The position numbers and the translations under genes are program-made. From Caprimulgus europaeus (taxonomy: Eukaryota > Chordata > Aves > Caprimulgiformes > Caprimulgidae): a stretch of 64,000 nt of DNA. Positions within the stretch are counted from its first letter, which is position 1; every line of letters starts with the position of its first letter. The stretch lies in contig OU015539.1 in the NCBI GenBank assembly GCA_907165065.1, forward strand, positions 16,956,816 through 17,020,815. The letters are read 5' to 3'. Below the pieces are notes generated by a model. The model saw nothing but the letters and a program-made list of their open reading frames with translations, did not search any database and had not been told where the DNA came from. Shown piece by piece: positions 23,642 to 35,300 of the stretch.

Positions 23642-26281
23642 GTAAGTGTAAGGTGCCTCTCTTCCTCTCAGTGTATTATTTGAAGGAAAATGTGCTTGTA
23701 TTAAAATCAAGTGGGTGACTCCAATGCAATATTACAACACATGAGGTTCAGGTCTTGCTCTCCTTCCCCACGACCATCAGAATTATGTTTATACTTTTTC
23801 TTCTCCCTCTCTGCATCTTAAAACACAACTGCATATTTAATAAATACATGACTGAAATAGAACTATTTGCTATAGAACTATTACTTTGTTTAGAAATGTG
23901 GTTACTGATTTATTTTTTTTTTATGATTCCCTGGATACATGTGTTGTGTTTCCAAGATGCTGAGTGCCTTCATCTTTCAGATGATCATGCTGCAGTGCTC
24001 TGGTGGTGTCATTGTGGAAGCTGTATATCTTCTGTGTAGAGTGATGATCAAAACCTTTTTCCTTTGTTATACAAACTGCAAAAAGTATTAAGTATGAGCT
24101 ATGTGATGGCATTGCTTTTTTGAAGAGTGATGTGACAGAAAGAATCCTGTGCTGGAAAACAGGCAAATGATTCCAGTCTAAAAATTTTACATTATTCTTA
24201 AAGTATTTCTCCATATATTATTCAGTATAAATCTTTACTCTTTTAAAGGGCTCTATCTTACTTTTTTGATTCAATCCATTTGAATATCAGATAACTGTGT
24301 AATTTTTTTTTAAAAAGACTTGACAAGTAGATTCACTGATTCTGTAGCTACTCTGGCATCTTACTCATTCCTCTTCCTGTAGTGTTTTCAGTGGATTATT
24401 TGAGAGTGAGCCTTTTTTGGCATGGTTTAGCATTGCTTAAGATTTCAAGAACACGTTGCAAGCTGCTAAAAAGCATACTTCACTTGCTTTAGTTTGAACA
24501 AAGTTAAATTTATTTCTTCTGTATTGTGTTTACTACATTTAATGAACCATATAGTTCACATTACGCAAGGGCGTGTATTACTCTTAAATCACTGACTTAA
24601 ACTGCAGCACTAAAAAAAATAAAAATACAAGCAACTCAACCCTGTTGTAGACTCTGAGAGCCAATTTCTAATCTCAGTTATATTGTTAGAAATCAGGTAT
24701 AACTATTCACTGTATTAACACCATTGTAACCAAGATAAATTCAAGTACCTGAACATGAGTCCTAATGTCTGCAAATTCTTAAACTACATAATTTCATATG
24801 TCAGATGAGTAGATGTTTTCCTATAAATACTAATATTCACAATCAAATGGAAAACTACTGTTGACCCCTACTTGGCCACAAGCTTTATGTATAAACTTGG
24901 CAATTACAAACAGGGTCTCATCTATAAGGGACTGTGTGGTCCAGTGTGGAACTTCAGTTGAATTTAAGCATAAAAGACTAAAAGTAGGATGTAGAAAATT
25001 CTTACAGAGCAGTCCTTTTACTTTGGGATATATTGACATTTTGGGGCCTTGAAATGCCATATGATGTTGGAGACTATGAAAAGAAATAGAGATTTCATTC
25101 TGTAAGAATTTAAAATCAGACATTTTTTTTATCTGAACTATAAGAGGTTGCTCTACATGTTCTAAAACTGACCAACATGCAGGATGCTCATTGTTTTAAA
25201 CTCTAGATGCAAGTCTTGTCACTTTAGAGTGTGTTAAATTGAAGCAAGGACTCCGATTCTCCTCTTCATGGATCTACATACAAATTCCATACCTTGAATC
25301 TGTCTCTAACTAGAAATGTGAATATTCACTGTCAGAACATATATTTGATGTGAAGTCTGAGGGAAACTGGAAGATCCACTTCCTCTTTCCCTTGATAAGA
25401 AAGAGAAAAGCAGTAAACATGCATTAATCTGATTTTAAAAAACCTACAGATTAAAACTGTTAGTTCTAGCTTTCACTTAATAAGAGATGCTGATTAATTG
25501 ATTAAATTGAGGCTGCACCATTTTAGCTATTTCAATAGTCAAAACTGTGCATGAATCCTTAAAGCATGTCTATGTACAGTCATATTTTCTCTTACTAAGT
25601 ATGTAACTGGGAGGTTACCTTGATTTATGCTGTTGAGACATCTTGTTTTGTGTCGCGACGGGGGGAAAGAATCCGGACGCTCAATATGAGAATCATCAGA
25701 CTTCCCCATTTATTGATCACACACATGTCTCTTATATACAATCCGTTAACCAAGCCCACATACGTTCTTATAAGTCCACACTGATTGGCTTATTCATTCT
25801 CCTGAGAACTCTCTCCTCGTTACAGCAGGTGGTGTTTGTTCAGTTGAACTTCAAAGGGCAAAAACAGGATACTCCCTTCTTTCCCAGCTTGATTAGAATT
25901 GTTTTGTCTAAAGTTCTCAAGGAGAAGAGGCCTACTGAAGATCTCTGCTAATTCTCTCTGATTTATGCCAAAGGGCCTAAGCCATTTCAATGATTTACAA
26001 CAATTCCCCCTTTTTTATTATTTTGAACTAAAAAGATATTCTGGGTAAGTTGTTCCACTTGCTTGGTTATACAGGAGAATAACATATGTGCTACAATGTA
26101 AAGCAAAATTATAATACTAAATCATCTAAGGCCTTGTACTAGCAAAACAAACAAACAAACAAACAAAAAAATCAATGGTGACTCTATTTTGCAAAAGTGC
26201 GTGCCTCAAACTATCTACATCTTAAGCTAATTCACTAATTACTTTTGCGGTTAAATTGGACTAATTATTATAATACTTGGG

Positions 26282-26318
<37 letters not shown>

Positions 26319-29300
26319 TTTCCACCCAAATTTTCTAAAACAGGCCTATTTTGTCCTGCTCCAATCAGCCTTTGATACTGACCATACCACAGGCAAAAAG
26401 CCGTTGTCATGGCCGTATCAGGTAACTCCGGATTCAGGCTTCTTCAGAGCTGGTTTTACCCACCGACTGGGTATCCACTGCGAACCTGTGGGTGTAAGCA
26501 CACAGACATAGCCTCGACCAAAATACAATACTTCAGCAGGGCCGCGTTTATCACAATAGGTCCTTTAACTCCAGTGGGAACTCGCTGTGGTCGGTTATCA
26601 ATGAGGGTAATGTCTATTGCGGTTGCCAAGTCCATCCCGAGGCTCCCTCTGGTTGCGGGTAGGAGAGGAAAGGGTTGTTCGTTGGTACTGTCACTGTGCC
26701 GCTGGTGGGTTCCTGATTCGCTGAAAATACTGCCGCTTTTGGGGTCGTCACGGGGTGGGCTTTTCCGCTCGGCTTCCCGTTTCCCGATCGTGGTCTTTTA
26801 CACGCTGCGCTGGCATGGGTGTCGGACCGGCAGTGTTGGCACCATACTGCTCCGGAGTTGCATGCTCTTCGTATATGACCAGAGACACCACATCGAAAGC
26901 ATCGTAGACGAATATTGCGGCGTGTGGTGCCGCCCTTTTGGTATTGCAAAGGTGCAAGAGCAGCAAGGACTTGATTTTGAGATGCTTCTGCTTGTCTTAT
27001 AAGTCCCTCACCTAGGTCTTTTATAGCATTCACTAACATAGCTTGAGGTCCTACAGGGATTTGTGACATTCTTTCTAAAGCTTCCTCAATTGTCCATGTC
27101 CCAGGCAGTGTAACTAATATGCCTCGTGTGGTGGGGTTACAGTTTTGGATGGCGCACTGTTTTAGTAAAGCACCATGCAAATATTCTGGAACCCCACAGG
27201 CAATAATGGCACCAGCTACTCGATCAATAAAAGTGCCAAACGGTTCTTCCATTCCCTGCTTAATTCCCATATATGATGGAATACCTCCTGGCTGCTTTAT
27301 TTGATCGAGAGCACGACGTGCCAATCTCATAGATTCTCGTACTTTATCTGGGCCTAACAGTGCTTGTGCCTCTATCCTTATGTATGGTCCTATCCCCATG
27401 AGTTCTTCTAATGTTACTCCATGCAGTGGGTCTCCTGCTACCCGCTGCATTGCCACAGATTGCTGACAGAGTGCTTGCCAATGTGCCCCAAATAGTATTT
27501 GCTGGTGCTGTGTTAATATAAGTTTTGTAATGCTCCGAATATCACTCGGAAGTAATAAGGTAGATCCCCACAAAAAATCTAACATTTGACGAGTGGGTTC
27601 TCCTTTTATGCCTGATTCATTAACAGTAGCACGCAGTTGGGTCAATAGTTTCCAATCGAGAGTCTTAAGTGTAACATTTATTTGGCCCTGTGGATCGGGA
27701 CCGGAATATTCTACCGGAAATGCATGGGCAAGTTCTCTGGCAGTTTCTGTATCCCCCTCAGCAATAACGTGCTTTGCAATCTCCTTCCAAAATTCTTTCC
27801 GTTCCTGAGCTACCCTTTGACCTTCCCCAAAAAAAGGATTAGTATTTGCTTGGGGTGTTGATGGAATATACTCCGGCGTAGGAGCCGGTGGCCACCATTC
27901 ATGGGAAGGAGCTGTCGGCAGGACCGGCGCCTGCGCATTTGGAATTTCGGAAGGAGGGGGGGAAGCAGCAAGGGGAGGGGTAAGGGGGGGTGCAAGGGGA
28001 ACGGCAAGGGCAGGGGGAGAGGCAGGGGGTGGGGCAAGGGGAGGGGCAGGGGGAGGGGCAAGGGGAGGGGCAAGGGGCACGGCCGGGGCCGGCGCGGGGG
28101 GGGAAGCCGGCGCGGGGGGGGGAACCGCCGCCGAAGCGCCAAGGGGAGGGCCCGGGGGCACGGCCGGGGCCGGCGCGGGGGGGGGAACCGCCGCCGAAGC
28201 GCCAAGGGGAGGGCCCGGGGGCACGGCCGGGGCCGCCGCGGGGGGGGGAGCCGCCGCGGGAGGGGGAGCCGCCGCGGGAGGGGGAGCCGCCGCCGAAGCG
28301 CCAAGGGGAGGGCCCGGGGGCACGGCCGGGGCCGCCGCCGCCGCCGCGAGGGGTGCGGTCGCCGCCGGGAACGCAGCGCGGCCCGGCTCGGCCCCTATTT
28401 CCGGGGGAAGAGAAGCGGGGGGGGGAGGAAAACCGGCGGCAGCAAACGGAGCAGGGGAGGGAGCAATAGGAGGGGAAGGAGAACCGGCGGCAGCGAACGG
28501 AGTAGGGGGGGGAGGAAAAGGCACTGGCGTAAATGGTGACACCATGTCCCCAAAACCGGACGCTTGCATGGTAAACTCTCTCACCGATGGTGGCAACGGG
28601 CAGCTTTCCCTTTCCCCCCCCAGGGACGCACCTACACGCTGTGATGCCGCAGCAGCAGCCTTCTGTTCTGCCTCATACTGAGTTAAAGCATTAGTTACTA
28701 CCCGCCATGGCTTCATTAATTTTTTAGCTACCTTATCATTTTGAATAACTGCATCAAAGATCTTAGTCCCTAATGCTTTCCATTCTTCCTTCTCAAAAAC
28801 TTCATTAGGGTCACTAAAACAACCTTTCGAGACCCCATATGCCAAAAGTTCAGGGAGTTCTTTTTTATAGTTAATCCCTGAAATGCTCCGCTTTTCTAAA
28901 AAGCATCTGAGCAAATAATACACCGCTTGTCTATTTTCCATACCTATTTATCAGCTCTGCTGCAACCTTTGCAAGACCTCGGCGGTGCGTTCGGCAGGAC
29001 CCCTCTATAGGTGGCTTCCTGGACTTTCGGAGGTGCCAGCCTCTTAGTCTCCCTCGTTGCAGAAAGGGACCGATACGGATTTCCGTCGCGTCGTGGCCGC
29101 AAGATGCCTTCTATAAGGTCCGATCTTCGCCCTCTTTAGGGTCCCTGTTCGGGCGCCATTTTGTCGCGACGGGGGGAAAGAATCCGGACGCTCAATATGA
29201 GAATCATCAGACTTCCCCATTTATTGATCACACACATGTCTCTTATATACAATCCGTTAACCAAGCCCACATACGTTCTTATAAGTCCACACTGATTGGC

Positions 29301-32300
29301 TTATTCATTCTCCTGAGAACTCTCTCCTCGTTACAGCAGGTGGTGTTTGTTCAGTTGAACTTCAAAGGGCAAAAACAGGATACTCCCTTCTTTCCCAGCT
29401 TGATTAGAATTGTTTTGTCTAAAGTTCTCAAGGAGAAGAGGCCTACTGAAGATCTCTGCTAATTCTCTCTGATTTATGCCAAAGGGCCTAAGCCATTTCA
29501 ATGATTTACAACAGTTTTGCAAGAGACAAAGGGAAGTAATAATCATATATTGAAGAGAAATCATCAGGAACATGTGTAACTGATTACTCTTATTACAGAT
29601 ATCACTCCAGCACTACCCTTGCTGTTAAATTTCACTTTAGGCTTATATAATTTATTTTAAAGCTCTTGTCTTTTCTGGAACTTCTGACATTTCAACATTT
29701 ATTTTTGTTCCAAATGAGAAGATAAAAACTGAACCCTTTACAGAACAGAAATCCTAAATTATTTCTGTTTGGAAGTACAAAAAATATTTCATTTCACTGT
29801 TTTACATCAAACAGAAATGTTTTGTTTTCATTCATTTAGCTGAGGTGAAATACTTTGATAGAAGTCATTACAAGATAAAGTTGTATTTTCCCATAGGGAT
29901 GTCTTGTAGTAACTGTACTATGGGAACAAAATGGCTTATTTTTTCACAGTAAGTCAGGTTCCCTGTCTGGATTGTGTTGCTGTCATGAACTAGACAGACT
30001 GACCAGACAGAAACTACACTTTGACAGAAGCAATTCTCATGAAAGCTGGGCCAACTAGAGTAGAGTAGGAATTGAAAGTAAAACTTCCTTTATCTAAGAA
30101 AATTGAAAGTCTGTTTAAAGTTATATTGAACTAATTCAAATTCATGTCAACTCAAAATCATTCTGTTTCCCAAAGGAAAACAGAATACTTGCAGTAACAG
30201 CTAAATGTCAGGAAGGAAGATTGCAGTAGTTTAGAAATCTCATCACTTGGACAGCCTTGTCAATGGAAAACCCCTAAATGGTTGTGAGATACAAGTTCTG
30301 CATGGGGCCAAAGCACTTGCTGCATCTGTACAATCTGATGTTTCGTGTGGTTGTGAATGATTAACATTGCCAGGATGATTTTATTAATCTCTTCAGAGTT
30401 AAGTGTGAGAAAAATAATGTAAATGCTGAGAATAATTACTGTACTGTAATTAGTTTAATAGTTAGATCTGTCAGGATACAGAATTATTGGCAGATAGTCA
30501 GCAAATGGCTCTGTATTTGTTTTAGTGGCCATTCTTTGAGCAAAATGTTAGTGGATTTCATACCCTTAGTAAAATTCAGTATAACTCTTGCACAGCTCCA
30601 TGTAATCCAGGATGATTATTACATTCAATTTTTTAATCTAAATACCAAACCTGGAGTATTTGTAAAATTTTGTAACTGTTTTGTGTGCTTAGACTTGTGA
30701 ATTTTGAGTTTGAAAAGCTTACAAATAAGTTTTGTAAACCAAACTGTCTGTTCTTATCTAAAATATTTTTCCATAAAGTATTAGGCTTTTTGTTTTACCT
30801 CAGGCTCTCTAGATAGGTCTCACTTGAAATAACCTTTTAGGTACATCTTCAATTTCTGCAAATCAAATATCCTCTGAAGGCAGCTGTTAAACACTCTTAA
30901 ATCCCATTAATGTCGTGTTTGTAGTTTGGGATTAAACTGTAACAATTGTAAAACTGTTAAATCACTAATAATAGATTATTGAACAAATGGAGATACCAAA
31001 ATCAAGGGCTTCAAAAAAGGCAGCAGCAAATCTAGGTGTAAGGAGTGTCAGCTCAATAGCCACACAAACTGACTCTCCTACTTTTTGTGGTGTACTTACT
31101 GTGGTGTGTGGTTCACTGGGAACTTGGAAGGACAGAGGAAGCATGCTGTATTCTGAGTTGCAGGCCAACCTGGCAAAGTTTCAAACAATTGTTGGCCAGT
31201 GCTGACCAGTTATACAGGACAAGGCACCGTGAGTGGGATCTACACTGATTTTCTGATGAGTGTGTCAGACCACTGTGGATGTTGAAGTGCTGGCCATGAA
31301 ATGACTGTAGCAGCTTGCAACTCATCAGCTAATGGGATCACTTTGTGCTGTTTCTTTCCTATGGAAATATTCTTGTTTAGTTTATCAAGAGGTTATTATG
31401 CTGGTAACTTACTCCAATATAGAAAAAATATATTATGTTGTACTCTTGAGTTTCATTTTTTTGTTTGTAGAGCACTGTCCCATTGAAATGAACCCAGTAT
31501 GTAGGAAGAAGGATAGAGGGAATACATCTCACTGAACTTCTGCCATGGAATTCACACTGCAGATAGTCAGCTAAGACTTCCTTTACATCAATGGAGAGAA
31601 ATACAATTTTTATGTATAATCCGTTTGTTCCATGTTAGACACATATTTTGCAAGTGAAATTGTACTCTGCAAATTCCTATTTACTTTCATAGCCTGTGAA
31701 AAGGGTCTAGACAACTGGCTGAAGTGAATGTCATTTAAAGCTGTTAAAACAACATTGGGGGTGGGAACACTTCTGTCACTGAACTTACATCCTTGATTGA
31801 TTTCCCTTCTGTCTAGATATTCATTGTATACAATTCCACCAGTGTAGTATTTTAGTTCTTAAAAGCGAAAGAGCCTTGGGTATGTATGAGCACACGGTGC
31901 AGTTGTGCACCTGCAGCATGTCTGGGTTAGTGAGGGGAGAAGGATCACACTGTATTCCACATTTACTAAACATTCCTTGGCTTCTCATAACCAGAACAGG
32001 CTTTGTGAAGAGGTGTGGGGAAGGGAGCAGGTAACAGCTTTCATCATTTTACCTTAGCATGAGCAGCAAAAGCAACAACTAGGCCTGGGGATTTCCCCTC
32101 TTCAGCTACAGATCCCAAAATTCTTATGAAGAACACACAGGACGTTACTTTTCCCATATTTTCCCAATTTGGCTGTTCCCTTCACTACTTCTACCCAGAT
32201 GGTAGAATAAGAGTTCAAAAACATGAGGAAAGGTTTATCCCACTTTCTTTTAATGAGGACAATAGGATTTGAGAATGAAGTACAGGAAATCCCATATCAC

Positions 32301-35300
32301 ACAGGATTTCTGTCAGCTTTTGTTAACATGTTACCAGTCACAGAAGACTCTTTATTACGAGCTGAATTATCTGATTTTCCACTATAATTTCCAATTTTGT
32401 GTGACAGGACACAATTCATACGTGCTGACCCTGCTTTGACTTGTACCATGTTTAAGAATAAATAGACATGAAATGTTCAACTTCCTTGTGCTCAGAGGAT
32501 AACTTCTTCCTGTTGTCTTTCTCCTTTCACAGCTTTTGAAGGAAATTATTGGCCCCACTTTTTTCTCCAAAAACAGAAAGAATCTCTGCAAAGAAGTAAG
32601 TGCCTGACCTGGTATTTCATGTTCACATTGCAACTATGAGTAACAACTCCATTCGGCATCAACTCCATATTGCAGAAGACACTTAAAAATAAGTCCTTGC
32701 CTCAAAGAGCATATGTTTTAAAGCATTAGTTTTAGAAATTCCAAATGAAGAGTTTGCCTATAAAAAGACAGCAAAATATGTTGTCTCTGGTAAGTTTTAC
32801 ACTAAATGGAAAGTGCTTTAGTGTGCCATGCTGAGGTTTTGATGCTGAAGGATAGAAAGTTTAGTGGCCTTCTACATTTAGAAATTGCTGCTGAGGTAAT
32901 TTGTGTGTTCTGTCTGATTTTCATTCCTGCAGATTACTGCTTAATATTATCTAACAATTTAGGAACTGGATTTTTTTGATGCTGCAAAATCCATGAAATG
33001 AAATAAAGCTGATTCTCCATATAGGCTAGGTCTGTGAGATTATTTTAAAGATTGTGGGTTAAAATGAATTTATGTGCAAATGAAAGATCAGAATATGGAA
33101 TAGTTCTTCCTCACCTTTACAACCAGCAGGCAATGAGGAGTCAGGGTATGGTCAGATCTCCACTTCAGCATCCAGCTGTGCCAGCTGAAGCTGTGGTTGC
33201 CACGGTTCTGGTAGTCTCCCAGAAGTTTTTCCTTAACTCCTAAGAATGGCTTGTGTCCATGCACCTAAATCTGTAAGCAGAATTAACTCCAGCCACCTAC
33301 TTACTGCAAATTTGTGCTAGTCCTTCTGACTCTAAGAAATACAAAAGATAGTAAGATAGTAGTGTCTTAGTTGCATAAAAATGTATGCCTTGCCAAGCAC
33401 AAAATAATGGGCGTATTATAGCTTTAAATAGTAAAAATATTAGCTATCAGAAGTACTGTTGGAAAGGCAGATATCATTAAAATGTTAACTCATCATTGAA
33501 GTGGTAACTTCTGACAGCAGTGATTGTGGTATTTTCTGTTAGAAATTTCAGTTTGATTCAAAATGAGGCTGAATACTTGGGAGCCATAGCACAGGGAGGT
33601 AAGCAGACCAATCCCAATAGCCTCACAAAATTCCCTGGACTGAAAATAACTGGAGACTGAGAGAGTATCTGGGAAGTACATATCCTTGACCTGATGGTAC
33701 TCTTCCCTTGGGCAGTCTCTTAATGATCACTGCTGGAAATAAAATACTGAGCTACATCAGAACTGGTCAGAACCAATACAGCTTTTCACATGTTCTTTTC
33801 TGAAGAATTGTGGGGCACTGCCTTTTCAATTTAAATTTCAATCATTAACACTTAGCTTTCTATGTCCATGACAAGAATGAATAGATGTCATCGTGCTTAC
33901 ATGATATACTGTGTTTTACAGGATGTGCTGAAGGCTATAACCCTTCTGAAAACACACAATTTTGACTAGATCCCTTCTAAAATAAATATGGATATCAGTC
34001 CTAGTATTCTGAACTATTTTTCTGTCATATTCTAATTACAGACATTCTTCCTACTAATCCATAGTCTTAAGGTTTTACATTAAATAGTGTGCTTTACTGT
34101 TGCATACTGCTAAAAAGCAGCTCCGTGTATGCCAAATGTTGCTGCATTTCAGTGGTTGGCAATGAAATTCTTAGTCTAGTCTGGGGAAAATGCAAAGGTG
34201 TAGAACAAAAACAATGATATAAAATGCAAATTTATTATAATAAAAAGATTTTTTTTAGGCAGAAGTAGAGAGTAGCTTGAATTAGGTGTATTCTCATTCA
34301 GCATAAGCATGGAAAAGCTACATGAAGTTCATCCTAAAGGTAAAAATAGTTGAGTGCTTGTGATCAGCAAAAAAAAAAAGTTCATCAATTTGTCAATTTG
34401 TCTGTCTTCTGTCTGTTCTTATGAAAAGAACTGTAGGGCATGGATATACAAAAAATTAAAAGAAAATCCCTAGATATCACTTAATAAAAACTGAACTTGA
34501 AATACAAATATATAATCTAGTTTTAAACTTTCTTGAGTTATTGACATTCCCATTTGTTATTTTCCTCTGATAAGATTTAAATGAAAACAAATACACTGAA
34601 GGCACTCCTATATTTATAGAAAGGGACACCTATTGCACTCTGACCATTGTGCAACCCCAGATAATCATTCCCTGGCACACTCTAGAAAAGCTGGGGTTTG
34701 CTGGTCAGATTTGCTCAAGCACAACTTATTAAACTAACTGGAATTGGGCATGAAGGATCAATGATAACAATTAGCCAATTCATATTTTCCAGTCAGACGT
34801 TCTGGAGAGCACAGAAGTATGGAAGAGGAGTACTTTTTGCCAACAGGTAACAGCTCATTGGGAAACAGTATTTTCTACATGACCTGAATAAAACCAGTAG
34901 TCATTTGATCACTCCTTAAGAGTAAAAAAATCTTTTGGCTTTAAAGCAGTGAATACAAAGTGCAGGTGGACTTTGCTAAACTTAGGTGATACTTTGTGCT
35001 TCTAAGATATATTCTAAGATACCTGAGCTTCATATATTTCCATAAGCAGAAATAATTAAAAAAAAATAAAAGTAATGATCTGAATCTGGAAATATAAAAC
35101 CAAAGACATGATTTTACTTCCTTCAGTAGCTCTATCAACTTCAGAGGGACTGTTCAAATGCTTTAAGTAGGTATAGAAATACCTAACATCAAGCGCTGGA
35201 GTTATACCTCTTTTTATGATTTGTTTCAACCTCCTAAAATCTGCCCATTCAGATGAAAAGGGATTACTGTTTCAAAATGGAAACTGATTAAAACATTCCA

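Larger units (their letters stand above)
25651..29513 (-). mobile_element. Young, internally deleted betaretrovirus-like endogenous retrovirus
   Basis: A 3863-bp provirus on the minus strand within MUC6 intron 1. Order on the minus strand: 5' LTR (29513-29162), tRNA-Lys primer site, leader, intact gag (28941-26614), start of pro/dUTPase in the -1 frame, end of integrase, a short region with a 33-base poly-A run, an Env tail, polypurine tract and 3' LTR (26002-25651). The two LTRs read identical base for base and are flanked by GTTTTG. The bulk of pol and env is missing, so it cannot move alone, but intact Gag and identical LTRs imply recent insertion, probably helped by a complete relative. 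The Lys primer site, GGGAAAC frameshift site, dUTPase stub and two zinc knuckles point to the beta (ERVK-like) group. The family name is not known to me. Confidence 0.93.

Noticed and set aside
26409-27002. 197-codon plus-strand open frame
   Set aside because: Antisense of the gag NC/pro region; its content is explained by the minus-strand retroviral motifs.
27810-28304. 164-codon minus-strand frame rich in Pro, Leu and Arg
   Set aside because: An alternative frame of the repeated gag linker; the reading frame with MHR and zinc knuckles is the real one.
27901-28539. Plus-strand open frames rich in Gly, Arg and Lys (up to 212 codons)
   Set aside because: They are the exact antisense of the Pro/Ala-rich part of gag; the GC-rich composition removes stops on both strands.
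29141-29158. Perfect match to the 3' end of tRNA-Lys
   Set aside because: Only 18 bases next to an LTR: it is the primer binding site, not a tRNA gene.
25651-29513. Avian leukosis/EAV-type alpharetrovirus
   Set aside because: The 6-bp duplication would fit, but the tRNA-Lys primer site, dUTPase stub and GGGAAAC site are betaretrovirus-like; alpharetroviruses use tRNA-Trp.
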